In this document: in pieces, positions 1-11,416 of the stretch
Position numbering within the stretch: position 1 is the stretch's first letter
How the letters are laid out: every line of letters begins with the position of its first letter
NCBI RefSeq assembly: GCF_028640845.1
Contig: NC_080543.1
Location: 11,435,959-11,499,958, forward strand
Direction of reading: 5' to 3'
From: Ahaetulla prasina
Taxonomy: Eukaryota; Chordata; Lepidosauria; Squamata; Colubridae
Length of the DNA: 64,000 bases
Translations under genes and position numbers: made by a program
Notes under the pieces: model-generated
Told to the model about the DNA's origin: nothing
Database searches by the model: none
Seen by the model: the letters and a program-made list of their open reading frames with translations, nothing else

Positions 1-303
1 CCCTGATCTATGCCATTATACTCTGGACTGTTTGAAGTTACTGAATAGGCTTCCCATGAAGAGTGCATGGGAATAGTTGAGCAGAAAGATTAGGGCAAGG
101 GTAAGTAGCTGAAAGGCCTGCTGGGGTATAGCTGCCACAGAAAATAAAGCTGTGCAAAGGCTTCGTTGGCCAAAGATGACAGGTAGTCTTTGAACAGGAG
201 CTGTGATTCCCTTCTGCCCACCAGTCTTGAATGGGAAGAACAGTTCCATCCAAGGCTAAAAGTGGGAAATCCTTGGATCTGGACTGGGGGCAAGAGGCTG
301 TTG

Positions 304-781
304 CAGGGGTGAAATCCAGCAGGTTCTGACAGGTTCTGGAGAACCGGTAGCAGAAATTTTGAATAGTTCTGGAGGTTCTGGAGAACCGGCAAATACCACC
401 TCTGGCTGGCCCCAGAGTGGGGTGGGAATGGAGATTTTGCAATATCCCTTCCCATGAGTCAGGTGCGAATGGAAATTTTGCAATATCCCTTCCCATGAGT
501 CAGGTGGGAATGGAAATTTTGCAGTATCCTTCCCCTGGAGTCAGGTGGGAATGGAAATTTTGCAGTATCTTTCCCCAGGAGTGGGGAGAGAATGCGGATT
601 TTGCAATATCCTTCCCCTGGAGTCGGGTGGGAATGGAAATTTTGCAATATCCTTACCCCAGGAGTGGGGAGGGAATGGGGATTTTGCAGTATCCTCCCCC
701 TGCCACGCCCACCAAGCCACACCATGCCCACCAAGCCACGCTCACAGAACCGGTAGTAAAAAAAAACGGATTTCAACACTG
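304..781 (+). mobile_element. Non-autonomous hAT-like element carrying an internal minisatellite (copy 1)
   Basis: The termini are imperfect inverted repeats: CAGGGGTGAAATCC on the left and GGATTTCAACACTG on the right. It is flanked by an 8-bp duplication with one mismatch (ggctgttg at 296-303, ggatgttg at 782-789), which fits hAT-type insertion. The edges carry GAACCGGTAG-like motifs. The middle (about 417-690) is a run of roughly 42-bp or longer units containing 'ttttgcaatatcc'. It has no transposase. A second, larger copy lies at 37094-38116. Confidence 0.75.
417..700. repeat. Minisatellite inside hAT-like element
   Basis: About six imperfect units, each with a 'gggaatgg(a/g)(g/a)attttgca(a/g)tatcc' core of which only part is quoted, separated by 'ttcccctggagt'-type spacers. 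The same unit is expanded at 37190-38050. Open frames across it in several frames come from the repeat and are not genes. Confidence 0.8.
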
Positions 782-896
782 GGATGTTGGGCTAATACCA
801 AAGCCACGTGGCCTTAGAGGGATAATTGTGTGCATATGGATTGTCATGCATTTTTATCCTTGACAGCCCTTGTACCATCAACTCCATTATGTAAAC

Positions 897-1019
897 CAGA
901 GGTGTCCAACTCAAGGCCCTGGGGCCGGATCTGGCCCATGAGGTGCTTAGATCTGGTCTCCCCTGGCTGCCCTGGAAACAGCGAAGGGCTGGCCCGTGGT
1001 GCCTCTGCCAGTAAAAATG
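897..1019 (+). mobile_element. Truncated hAT-like element, 'ggtgtc(c/a)aactc' family
   Basis: The left end only, starting CAGAGGTGTCCAACTC, followed by the 'ggatctggcccatgagg' body seen also at 24769-25065, 51421-51942, 56327-56679 and 63120-63365. The right terminus is missing. Confidence 0.6.
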
Positions 1020-1157
1020 GAGCAGGGTATAAATATTATAGTAGTATGGATAGTAAGGATTTTTAAGGTTTATTAAAAGAGGAAATCCCATTGAATACCA
1101 CAGTATTGGTGGGTTTTTTTAAAAAAAAATACAATAAATGCCCTGTGAATGTTGTAA

Positions 1158-1740
<583 letters not shown>

Positions 1741-1754
1741 CTCTGCCGTGCTAA

Positions 1755-1874
1755 TCAGCTGAGAAGGTAAAGGTAGGAAAATGGGACCCATCTGATTGTC
1801 GGGGCAAACCAGTTCGCTCCCAGCTGATCGTCGGAGCTACTGGTTCGCCTGAACCAGTAGAATCCCACCCCTGG
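1755..1874 (-). mobile_element. Right-end fragment of a GAACCGGTAG-type hAT-like element
   Basis: Ends 'gaaccagtagaatcccacccctg', matching the termini of the elements at 12527-12786 and 48901-49059 (CAGNGGTGRRAT-type). The left terminus is not evident. Confidence 0.45.
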
Positions 1875-2337
1875 CTGCAAGCCAGCCTGCAATCAGCGTG
1901 GCCATTTCTAAAACATCTTCTTTGAAATTGATGGGGGCGAGGACGGGGGACACCAGCAATGGGAAGTGCCTAAGTGGGGAAAAGCTTTCACTTGGCGTCT
2001 TGCCACGCAAATTTCAGTTCTGGCTTTGCATTATTCTATTTCACGTGGCTTTCAGAAAATCATAGTTTTCTCAACCCAACTGTGCTAAAGATCTTTTTTT
2101 TTTTTTACTTAGAAGCCTACTTTGGGGCAAGCCTGACACTTTCTGAACCCAGTATATTTTTTTTCCTGGTTGCTCATAAGCAGGAGATATAGATATATTC
2201 CTCTCCTGCCATTCTTTCTGTAGCAAACATTTGGAGGCATGTTATCTCCGCTCAAGATAACATGGAAATTTCAAAAGTAATAGCCCTTGATTCCCTAGTT
2301 CTGTGTTGATTTAGTCATTCCCTTTTTCAGGTAGTCC
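1875..2337. other. No gene seen; AT-rich unique sequence
   Basis: Contains T-runs at 2093-2106 and 2157-2164. No splice-bounded open frame or recognised repeat. Confidence 0.5.
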
Positions 2338-2758
2338 TTGATTTTAAAATCATTTGTTTAGTGACCGTTCGGAGTTAACAGCAACACTTAAAAAGAATGA
2401 CTTGTGAATGGTCCTCACTTAATGACCGTTAACAGCATCCCTAAGATCAAAATTCGAGCAGTGAGAAACTGGCATGTATTTATGATGGTTGCGGCATCCT
2501 TGGGTCATGTGATCACCATATGTGACTTTCCCAGTCGCCTTTCGACAAGCAAAGTCAAAGGGGGAAGCTGGATTCGCTTAATGAACATCTGATTCCCCTA
2601 ACAACTGCGGCGATTCGCTTAGCAGCTTTGGCGGAAAAGCTTGTAAAATGAGGGGGCGACTCATTTGGTGACTTAAAATACACCATTGAAGCCTTAACCG
2701 CCTTGCTTAGAAATGGAAAGCCTGGTTCCAATTGTGGTCCTAAGTCAAAGACTACCTG
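2338..2758. mobile_element. MITE with CAGGTAGTCC termini (Tigger-like)
   Basis: Begins CAGGTAGTCCTTGA and ends with the reverse complement (AGACTACCTG followed by TA). The interior contains the 'gttaagtgaatctgg'-type and 'gtgatcac' motifs shared with 24141-24632 and the fragment at 12033-12207. The TA at the right edge suggests a TcMar-type TA target, but no clean TA is seen on the left. Confidence 0.6.
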
Positions 2759-2810
2759 TAAAGCCTCATTGCATGGTAATGAACTTCGCAGATTAATTAT
2801 GCAGGGTGTG

Positions 2811-3262
2811 AAGAATAGAATAGAATTTTTTATTGGCCAAGTGGGATTGGACACACAAGGAATTTTTCTTGGTGCATAAGCTCTCAGTGTACATAACAGA
2901 AAAGATACGTTCATCAAGTTACAACACTTATAACACTTAATGATAGTCATAGGGTACAGATTTAACACTTAATGATACAACACTTAATGATAGTCATAGG
3001 CTACAAATAAGCAATCAGGAAACAATCAATATCAATATAAATCGTAAGGATACCAGCAACAAAGTTAGAGTCATACAGTCGTAAGTGGAAGGAGATGGGT
3101 GATGGGAATTATGAGAAGATTAATAGTAGTGCAGATTCAGTAAATAGTTTGACAGTGTTGAGGGAATTATTTTTTTAGCAGAGTGATGGCCTTCGGGAAA
3201 AAAACTGTCCTTGTGTCTAGTTGTTCTGGTGTGCAGTGCTCTATAGCGTTGTTCTGAAGGCA
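2811..3262 (-). mobile_element. Snake1-type LINE 3' end, 5'-truncated
   Basis: Read on the minus strand it ends '...ttgtgtgtccaatc', '...ttggccaataaaa', then a short (TATTC)n tail (2811-2826 on plus). Just inside is the end of a reverse-transcriptase reading frame (FFPKAITLLKK at about 3200-3167). It matches the copies at 11385, 34757 and 52095. Confidence 0.75.
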
Positions 3263-3298
3263 CAACAACAACAACAAAAATGAGTGTTCAGCAAACTG

Positions 3299-3684
3299 TG
3301 TCAGCATTCCAGACCCCCCCTCCCAAGTAAAAACTCTGAAGCAAGCATCTTTCAAAGTTCTATTTACTAGGATAGCTAAAGTGGCACAACTGGGAAAACC
3401 CAAATCTGAGAGGTCCTGGTTTTCCCTCAGTAAATCAAAACCCCCAAAACCATCCCTTGACTCCACAGTCGATCAATTGCTCCAGTCGCCAACCATCCCA
3501 TCTCGAGACAGCCCTCTGACCAGTCCTTCTCCAGATGCCAGGATCAGCCTGACCTTGACCGACAGGAAGAATGCTATTATGTCTAAAGACAACCCCTCTA
3601 CTAACCCCCCCCTTCCTACTTTCCCACACGTGAGAAAGTGGCGGTATGGAAGCTTCCGGCCTAGTATGGCTTCCAAAGCTGACA
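3299..3684 (-). mobile_element. Solo LTR, family A (copy 1)
   Basis: Bounded by TGTCAG and CTGACA, with a 5-bp target duplication carrying one mismatch (aactg 3294-3298, aaccg 3685-3689). It shares its start with the element at 13701 ('aaaactc', 'caagca/ggca', 'ttctatttacta'-like order). The family's polyadenylation signal reads on the minus strand. No internal gag or pol. A 103-codon open frame on plus inside it has no recognisable domain. Confidence 0.55.
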
Positions 3685-3689
3685 AACCG

Positions 3690-3984
3690 TAGGGCCGTCT
3701 CCGTCTCTAAAGATGGCGCTTCGTGGGCTGATGGTGAATTGAATGAATTATTTTGAAAGTAGTTCACTAGCTGGAGTACTGAAGGGGACCATTATTCTCC
3801 AGCATTTTTGTTATGGACCTGACCCTGTATAGCAGCTGATATTTATGAAAAAAAGGCCCGTTGCCCACTGAATCACTTTAGAGCGTTTGTGACTTTCATG
3901 TGGGATGCAAAGCAAAATGTTTAGTTTGGACTCTCAGAGAATACGTTGGCGTTCACACACTTCGAATTGCTAGACGTGAGGCAG
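3690..3984. other. No gene seen
   Basis: Unique-looking sequence between an LTR and a SINE fragment. No splice-bounded frame. Confidence 0.4.
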
Positions 3985-4092
3985 TGGAGAGTTCGCTTGA
4001 GACTCCTGACTAGATATTTTTTGGTTGTGAATTCACCTTGGCTAGCTGGGTGACCTTGAGCCAGGTACTTTCTCAGCCCTGGAAAGGAGCCT
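3985..4092 (+). mobile_element. Fragment of tRNA-derived SINE family C
   Basis: Contains 'agctgggtgaccttgagcca' and 'ctcagccc', matching the middle of the SINE copies at 49620 and 54731. The head is degraded and the tail missing. Confidence 0.5.
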
Positions 4093-4104
4093 TAGAAAGG
4101 AGTA

Positions 4105-4457
4105 GGGACACGGTGGCTCAGTGGCTAAGACGCTGAGCTTGTTGATCGAAAGGCTGGCAGTTCAACGGTTCGAATCCCTAGTGCTGCATAACGGGTTGAG
4201 CTCCCGTTACTTGTCCCAGCTTCTGCCAACCTAGCAGTTCGAAAGCGCGTAAAAAATGCAAGTAGAAAAATCGGGACCACCTTTGGTGGGAAGGGAACAG
4301 CGTTCCGTGCGCCTTTGGCGTTGAGTCATGCCGGTCACATGACCACGGAGACGTCTTCGGACAGTGCTGGCTCTTTGGCTTTGAAACAGAGATGAGCACC
4401 GCTCCCTAAAGTCGGGAACGACTAGCACATATGTGCGAGGGGAACCTTTACCTTTAC
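4105..4457 (+). mobile_element. tRNA-derived squamate SINE family A (full length)
   Basis: The head has RNA polymerase III box A/B-like motifs ('ggtggctcagtggc' and 'ggttcgaatcc'). The body contains 'tcatgccggtcacatgac', and the 3' end is 'gtgcgaggggaacctttacc'. About 350 bp. This is the Sauria-type SINE layout of squamates. It is a SINE, not a tRNA gene, because the tRNA-like part continues into a long unrelated body. Confidence 0.85.
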
Positions 4458-5334
4458 AAAAGAGGCAGTGGCAAGTCACTTCTGAAAAACTTGCCAAGAA
4501 AACTGCAGGAATGTTTCCAGGCTGTCTCTGAAAATCAACCCTAATTGAACAGAGGAAATTATATATCTCCGTCTCTATCATCTATCTCTACAGACAAACA
4601 CACACCCACACACCTCCCTGTGCATGCAGTCTTGTATTAACATTGTCAGTGGGAAATGATTTAACCCACTTAAAATGATTGTTTCTCTTGATATGTTAAA
4701 CGGTCGTTTTGAGTGGATACTAAATAAAGAACAGCAAGACTGATCTTGAATTAACAACCGATCTTCACTTTGCGCTCACAATGAGCCGATTTGGAAGAAA
4801 ATAGCACTCAAACCAAGCGAATCCGTAAGGGCTCTTCAGACCTGGGCGTGTTTCCAGCATTAGATGGATGTGGAGTTTTATAACACCGAATATTTTCTTT
4901 CCCTTGGTTCCTTCTCTCATCTTTTCCGTAGCACTGGGATGATCCAAGCTTCTTGGTCTCTCTGGCTGTATTTCTTTTAGCAAGCTTTTTGTATAAGGAG
5001 CCATCTTTTACACCTAATACGGTATTGTGTTTGCTCCTTTAAGCATGGATTACAGCATTATTGACAAGGTTTTGGCACGGGGTGTGGAAATGGGGCTGCC
5101 AGGCGTCATTCATCCAAGCAAGGCAGATCATTCTTGGAATGGCGATCCTGTTCAACAACATCTGCTGGATAATGAAAAATTACTTCAGGACATGTTACAG
5201 CCACGGAGTTGACGGATCTCCAAGAAGTCTAATCGCACCAGGGGAGATAATGAAATTTAAGAATATAATTGACCTCAGGGCTCAGCGCATTTGTTTCCTC
5301 TTCCTTACTAAACTATTTTCAGCGGGAATCCGTT
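4458..5334. other. No clear gene; weak open frame at 5027-5212
   Basis: Unique sequence with a short CA-rich run at 4592-4612. A 61-codon open frame starting at 5027 (MFAPLSMDYSIIDKVLARGV at its start) and an overlapping 93-codon frame from 5061 lack splice sites and recognisable domains. They may be chance or a very old retrocopy. Confidence 0.4.
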
Positions 5335-5660
5335 TGATCTAGTGGTTTAGGCCAGGGGTCTCCAACCTTGGCAACTTTAAGCCTGGTGGACTGGCTGGGG
5401 CATTCTGGGAGTTGCAGTCCTCCAAGCTTAAAGTTGCCAAAGTTGGAGACCCCTGGTTTAGGCAGCAGGCTGGAAACCAGGAGGCTGTGAGTTCTAGTCC
5501 TTCCTTTGTCATTAAAGCCGAGGGACTTTGGTGGCCAGTCGCTCTCTCTTAGCTCAGCCCACCCCAAAGAGTGGTGGCTGTAGGGAAAATAGAAGGAGGA
5601 ATAAGTATTAGTTATTTTTCACCGCTTATGAGTTATTTATAAAAATAATAATAAAGGCCG
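5335..5660 (+). mobile_element. SINE family C, split by a palindromic MITE
   Basis: The head 'ctagtggttta' is at 5339-5350. The body resumes after the MITE ('ctgtgagttctagtcc', 'gtggccagtcgctctctc') and ends 'ttataaaaataataataaag'. The insertion at 5353-5455 splits the head. Confidence 0.6.
5353..5455. mobile_element. Palindromic hAT-like MITE with perfect 8-bp TSD
   Basis: Termini CAGGGGTCTCCAACCTTGGC and its complement. The whole element folds on itself. Target duplication gtttaggc at 5345-5352 and 5456-5463, perfect. Confidence 0.85.
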
Positions 5661-6260
5661 GATTAAAAGAAATCTTTTTTTTTTTAAAAAGGCTACTTTT
5701 TGGAAAAGATTTATATGATTCTGAGGTCATTTTTTTTTTAATCTGGCTGTTAGAGATCCCAGTGGAATCTGGCTGATTTTGTGATGGTTTTGTCAGTCTT
5801 CAAGAAAATGTAAGAGCACAATCTCATCCAAAAGGTAGAGGAGGGATACTAAGAGCCAGCTATACTGGACTTAATTCTTACTAACATGACGTATTTCTTC
5901 AGGGCAGTAGCTTGTGTTTAAACTCCTGTCTTTTTTTCATGCTCCAGTTTCCTTCTTTAAAAAAAAAAAAGTTTTGCAGTTCCTTTTTGATGGTCATCAA
6001 GGGAACGTGAAAGAGAAAAGAGTATAAATTGGCGTGGATATAATTCTGCAGACAAAGCTTCAGCGGTTCTGTTTTGGTGGACAAAGGCCATTGTGTTTCC
6101 TGTCTGAAATGGTAAAATTTTCAGGGGGGGAAATAAAATGGACAGGAACCATATGGCTTACTTGTTGCTAAGCGAAGGTTCCCTTATTTATTTATAAGAG
6201 CAGCCATAAGCTCCCTTGATCTCCCAAAGGCCCTGAAGTAACAAACCCTGACATACTAGG
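5661..6260. other. No gene seen; AT-rich
   Basis: Several A or T homopolymers (5671-5690, 5729-5742, 5958-5971). No splice-bounded frame or recognised repeat. Confidence 0.5.
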
Positions 6261-6261
6261 C

Positions 6262-6396
6262 TCCTTCCTTCCTTCCTTCCTTCCTTCCTTCCTTCCTTCC
6301 TTCCTTCCTTCCTTCCTTCCTTCCTTCCTTCCTTCCTTCCTTCCTTCCTCCCTCCCTCCCTCCCTCCCTCCCTCCCTTCCTTCCTTCCTCTTTCTT

Positions 6397-6435
<39 letters not shown>

Positions 6436-6443
6436 TTCTCCCT

Positions 6444-6523
<80 letters not shown>

Positions 6524-6630
6524 CCCTTCCCCTCCCTCCCCCTCCCTCCCTCCCTCCCTCCCTCCTCCTCCTTCCTTCCTTCCTTTCTTTCTTTCTCTCT
6601 CTCTCTCTCTCTCTCTCTTCCCCCCCCCAG
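6262..6630. repeat. Compound (CCTT)n/(CCCT)n/(CT)n/(CTTT)n microsatellite
   Basis: About 370 bp of pure polypyrimidine. The 170-codon minus-strand frame (Lys/Arg/Glu/Gly repeats) is a product of the repeat. Confidence 0.95.
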
Positions 6631-7530
6631 TTAGCTGCAAGAAGGTTGGCGTATTTGTGATAAGTGATTGGGTGATTCTGTTAAATAATGACAACCTCAA
6701 TAGTTTTCCAGTTCATTGGCTAGAAAAGGAGCAGGGCAAAACTGGAAGGTGTAAGGTATCCCTAAGAAGGGTGCAAATTGACCGTTGATGGAGGAAGTGA
6801 TACTTGGTTGCTGGAGTAAGCAAAAGCCTGTTTCCCCAAACACCGAAGTTGGCCTTAAGAATCTTCCCAGGAACATTATCTTCTCAAAGGGAACATGACT
6901 CTCTTGTTTTCTAGAACAGGCACCCAATTCTGTCTGCGTTAGCATGGTGGGCTCACAACACATCTTAAAATGCCACTGTCTTCAGCCTGCAGGGAGACGA
7001 GTCTGGTTTATATCTTGGCTACAGCTGATAGCCATGTTTCTCTTGCTGCGGTATCTCTTGTTGTTAATGAAAACTCTTAATAGCTTTGGCACTGGTACCC
7101 GGATCAGATTGCTCGGGGCACTGAAACAACTGGGAGGTGGCCAGAGTTGATGCATTATTTCAGCAGCTATTTTGTGAATGAGTTTCTGCCAAATCCTACA
7201 ATAGGTATCTATGCTTTGGGACTAATGTCCCCTACAAAGGCATCAACTCATCTCACAGGCAGGCCTCACCTGGTCAGACACCCCGATTCTCGCATAATTC
7301 TCCTGCTTTCAAACCTAACATATAGCCTGAACTTTCCTCTTCTTCTTCCCCATGTCTCCAAAATGTCCTTCCACAGATTTATTGGTCAGTAAGAGAAGCA
7401 AGTTCAGATAACTGCAAGGGCAACCTGCTTTAGTGGTTATCTTGCAGTAACAATTAAGGTTTCAACTTTTGGAACCGTCAGTACCCTAGCAACAGAAAAT
7501 TATGCATTTTCTCCTGATGAAAAAAAAAAA
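6631..7530. other. No gene seen
   Basis: Unique sequence. Short frames at 6697-6963 (minus), 6944-7150 and 7147-7392 (plus) have no domain and no splice support. Confidence 0.5.
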
Positions 7531-7532
7531 GG

Positions 7533-7838
7533 GGGAGGCACGATGGCTCAGCAATTAAAGATGCTGAGCTTGTCCATTGGAAAGCTGACAGCCAGGGTTC
7601 GAGACCCAGAGTGCTGTGCGATGGATTGAGTTCCCGTTCCTTGCTCCTGCCCACTTAGCAGTTCGAAAGCATGCAAATGCGAGTAGTTAAATAGGTACCA
7701 CTTCGGTAAGGAAGGTAACAGTGTTACATGCGCGTTTGACGTATAGCCACGTGAGCGTGGAAAATGTCTTCAGACAATTCTAGCTCCCTCAGACAAGAAA
7801 TGGAGATGACACCTGTGCCCTAGACTTTACCTTTTACC
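7533..7838 (+). mobile_element. SINE family A, divergent copy
   Basis: Head 'cacgatggctcagcaattaa' with box B-like 'ggttcgagaccc', the body 'ttcggtaaggaaggtaacag', end 'ctttaccttttacc'. Shorter and more diverged than the 4105 copy; closest to the minus copies at 20041 and 46516. Confidence 0.75.
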
Positions 7839-7944
7839 TGATGAAAACAGGATCAGACTTAGAAGTACATGGGAAAATGCATAAATAAACCTTCAGGGTA
7901 GAAGTGCCCCATTCCTTATCTAAATGTCTCCTCGTATAATAAAT

Positions 7945-8392
7945 TCAGATATTAATATGCATCTTCTAAGAACGTTATATGGCTGTGAAAGTTGGACCAT
8001 AAGAAAGGTTGAATGCCAAAGAATTGAGGCCTTTGAACTATGATGCTGGAGAAGACTCCTGCGAGTCCCTTGGATTGCAAGACAGTCAAACTGGTCAGAC
8101 CGGTCAAACTAGAGGAGATCAACCCTGACTGCTCTTTAAAAGGCCAGATCCTGAAGATAAACTCAAATCCTCTGGCCACCTAATGAGAAGGAAGGACTCA
8201 CTGGAGAAGAGCCTCATGCTGGGAACGATTGAGGGCAAAAGAAGAAGGGGACGGCAGAGAACGAGGTGGCTGGATGGAGTCACTGAAGCTTAAATGGACT
8301 CCAGAGGATGGTAGAGGACAGGAAGGCCTGGAGGAACGTTGTCCATGGGGTCGCGATGGGTCGGACACGACTTCGCAACTAACACCAACAAA
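7945..8392 (+). mobile_element. BovB (RTE-clade) LINE 3' end
   Basis: The sequence gives the hallmark BovB 3' coding end: 'gttggagaagactc' (here 'gctggagaagactcctgcga'), 'ggagaagagcctcatgctgg', and 'catggggtcgcgatgggtcg' followed by 'gacacgac'. The reading frame is broken by stops. BovB is established as a horizontally transferred LINE shared by squamates and ruminants. This copy is 5'-truncated. Confidence 0.9.
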
Positions 8393-8725
8393 GAATTTTA
8401 TTCTGCCTGCAGATTCTCCCAGGAAAAGGACCATGTATTTTTGAAAATCTTCCCAAGCCAGAATCTAACAACCCTATTTGAAAGTTGCAGATGGGAATGC
8501 TGTCTATCATTCTTTTAACACTTTTAAAACTTCACCACCAATTATCGCCACTTGATATTGAGCGGAGTTGAAGAAGACATCGAAATCTAAAAGTGCTTAA
8601 ACTAGAGTACATTTTTTCCCCCCAAACCGTTTTGGATATCAATATATTCCTTTTTTTCTTGTGTCTTCTCTTCAAAACGCAGGAGAGGCATGTGAAGAAG
8701 GATTCATGCAGTTTAAACAGGCCTG
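8393..8725. other. No gene seen
   Basis: Unique sequence between BovB and a CR1-like LINE. Confidence 0.4.
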
Positions 8726-8727
8726 TG

Positions 8728-9233
8728 GCAAGCAACCAGACTTGAAATCCTAGGCTTAGAAAACTTGGAACTCCGTCGCCTTCGACAAGACCTAAGTTTA
8801 ACTCACAGAATCATCTATTGTAATGTCCTTCCTGTTAAAGACTACTTCAGCTTCAATTGCAATAATACAAGAGCAACCAATAGATTTAAACTTAATGTCA
8901 ACCGCTTTAATCTAGATTGCAGAAAATATAACTTCTGTAACAGAATCATCAGTGCTTGGAATACTTTACCTGACTCTGTGGTCTCTTCTCATAATCCTAA
9001 AAGTTTTATCCAAGAACTTTCTACTATTGACCTCACCCCATTCCTAAGGGGACCATAAGGGGCGTGCATAAGCGCACAAACGTGCCTACCGTTCCTGTCC
9101 TATTGTTTTTTCTTTTCTTCTTCCTATATATATATATGCTTATACCTCCTAATATTTACTCATATATATGTTTATATACTATATAATCTTTTTGTATGAT
9201 GTTGTGACAAAATAAATAAATAAATAAATAAAG
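8728..9233 (+). mobile_element. CR1-like LINE 3' end with RT C-terminus and (AAAT)n tail
   Basis: A 97-codon frame (8765-9058) carries the reverse-transcriptase C-terminal pattern RRLRQDLSLTHRI ... RFNLDCRKYNF ... SAWNTLPDSVV. It is followed by a 3' UTR ('aaggggcgtgcataag') and a tail of (AAATA)n at 9210-9231. 5'-truncated. The same 3' UTR recurs at 35481-35622. Confidence 0.8.
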
Positions 9234-10110
9234 GTACATGCTGATGATGGACACTCAGAGGAAAAAAAAAAGTATTTTTTAGTCATGTGAGATGACAGCA
9301 TTACAATCCCAAATGGGAACGAATCGCAGTGTGCGTTTATGTTACCTGATTGAAAATGAGAAGATTTGCCACTATTGTGAGAGGAATATAGGACTGTATT
9401 TGAGTGTTTGCAGAAGAGAGTGAAGAAATAAAAACTGTGGATAATTCATTCCCAGTTTAGAGGGCAGAAAATAAAAACCAAACACTGAAATTCTTACGTC
9501 TTCTGAAATGTCTATGGTGTTGTCGTTAATTCCAGTCTTAATGCATTTTAAGACATGGGCAGAGATAATAAAATTAAAAACACTCATAAATTAAGTAGTG
9601 TTTTATAGAGCCCACTTCGTAGAAATAAATATACATGTCACCCTATCCCATCGTAAGAAACTAACCTGATAATCTTGAGCAAATGACTATGTTAAATTCA
9701 TTTAGTGCCTTTTAAATTCATCTCTTACTTCAAAAAGTTAGTGTAGATTTAAAAGGTCTGCATTCCATGGTCAAAAGGTTGGACATAAATGTAAAAAAAA
9801 AAAGCCTTGGATTTTGGTGCATATAAATGAAAATATTTAAATACCCAAATCCACTGAGTTCCTTTTTACGCGATGCATAATATTAAAAGGATAATGATGA
9901 TGCATTACTTTTTAAACAAGTTGTGCATTCTTTTGGCAAGGAGGTGATTCTTGATAGTGTTGAATTACTGTAATGTTTCTTATTTTTAATTTTTGACTTA
10001 GTACAATGAATTGAATTTGAGAAATCATCTCATGCTTGACAGAAAACTGTTTCTGCTTTGTCCAAATCAGACAGTGAAAGTATCTTAAAAGCTGATTCTG
10101 ATTTAAACTT
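9234..10110. other. No gene seen; AT-rich unique sequence
   Basis: No recognised repeat or splice-bounded frame. Confidence 0.5.
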
Positions 10111-10116
10111 TTCAAA

Positions 10117-10562
10117 TCTCTCTCTCTCTCTTTGTCTTTATCTCTCTCCCTTCCTCCCTCTTTCTTTTTCTCTTTTTCTTTCTTTCTCTCTCTCCCTCCC
10201 TCTCTCTCTCTTTCTTTTTTCTTTTCTTTTCTCTTTCTTTTCTTTTCTTCTTTCTTTTCTTTCTCTCTTTCTTTTCTTTCTCTCTCTCTTTCTTTTCTTT
10301 TCTTTTCTTTTCTTTTCTTTCTTTTCTTTCTTTTCTTTCTTTTCTATTTACTTTTCTTTCTTTCTTTCTCTTTCTCTCTCTTCTCTTTCTTTTCTTTTCT
10401 TTCCCCCCTCTCTCTTTCTCTTTCTCTTTCTCTTTCTCTCTTTCTTTTCTTTTCTTTTCTTTTCTTCTCTTTTCTTTTTTTTCCCCCTCTCTCTTTCTCT
10501 TTCTCTCTCTCTTTTCTTTTCTTTTCTTTTCTTTTATCCCCCCCTCTCTTTCTCTTTCTTTA
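10117..10562. repeat. (CTTTT)n/(CT)n polypyrimidine microsatellite
   Basis: About 445 bp of almost pure pyrimidine. The overlapping 183-197-codon plus frames and the 155-codon minus frame are repeat products. It ends ctttaccttcag, which mimics a splice acceptor. Confidence 0.95.
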
Positions 10563-11384
10563 CCTTCAGGACATGGCATGCCCTAGTTACAGGCATATTA
10601 CAGAGTTAAATGGTGATGTGATCCTAGATATCCGATCTCTTCACCCTTCTCCTTCACATCACAAAGATACCATTATTTCCGTGGGTTCAAAAGTTCTGTT
10701 CTCACGGGTAGCTCATCATCTCTAATTTCATTGCTGTTGTCTGACTACTTTGTTGTTGTGATAATTTGTGGAGAAGATAACAATTTTCCTTATGCGTTTC
10801 CTTTTTTATATATCCTGCCATTTTTTAAAATAATTAACTAACTATTGCTTAAGAATTGATAAATCTTTTAAAAAAAGAAAAAAAAAGAAAGGAAATGGAG
10901 TCGTTGAAGAAGCCGCACTGTTTTTTGCTTGTTTCAAAATCAAACGTTCACGGAAAACTGAGCACTATAAAGAATGGTTGATCAGACTGTATGAATACTT
11001 TCATAGACCTCAGTAACACTGTTAAATGTTCTTGAAAGTGCTGTGCTCTTCTAATTCTAAAAATTGTGTTTGTTCTTAAAGCTTTAAAATTGCAAATCTA
11101 AAACGATTCAAGCGCATAGTGTAAAATCCCTTTTAATTGCAAGTATTTACACTGCTGGATACTATTGTAAACTTCGGATTTTCTTTGAATAATTGCTTAG
11201 GTACCTAGTTGGGTCAAACTGCCACTCAATGGCGAGAATTCGCTGTTGCAGCATAACTGCAAACTTTTAATGCTTAAAAGGTGTAGGTTGCACAGAAAAA
11301 AAACCCCTAGGAATATTATTTTTCAAGATTAATGCCTTCTTCCACATGAATTGAAAACCACCATTAAGGGTTGAGGAAGCTATC
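10563..11384. other. No gene seen; unique, possibly conserved non-coding
   Basis: A 51-codon open frame after 10569 follows the fake acceptor but has no donor in frame support. 10900-11380 is repeat-free and AT-rich. Confidence 0.4.
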
Positions 11385-11389
11385 CCCAT

Positions 11390-11416
11390 AGATAGATAGA
11401 TAGATAGATAGATAGA
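11390..11416. repeat. (GATA)n tail of LINE
   Basis: Six to seven GATA units join directly to the 3' end of a Snake1-type LINE on the minus strand, in place of the usual AATAG units. Confidence 0.85.

Noticed and set aside
3381..3692. 103-codon Ser/Pro-rich frame
   Set aside because: Lies inside a solo LTR in antisense to its polyadenylation signal; no domain.
4105..4190. tRNA gene
   Set aside because: Box A/B-like motifs belong to the head of a SINE that continues for 270 bp and recurs many times.
6188..6700. 170-codon Lys/Arg/Glu-rich frame
   Set aside because: Translation of a polypyrimidine microsatellite on the opposite strand.
10563..10611. Possible exon after 'ctttaccttcag'
   Set aside because: The acceptor is just the end of the CT-rich microsatellite; the donor gtgatg is weak and the peptide is not recognisable.
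10058..10725. 183- and 197-codon Ser/Leu/Phe-rich frames
   Set aside because: Translation of a CT-rich microsatellite.
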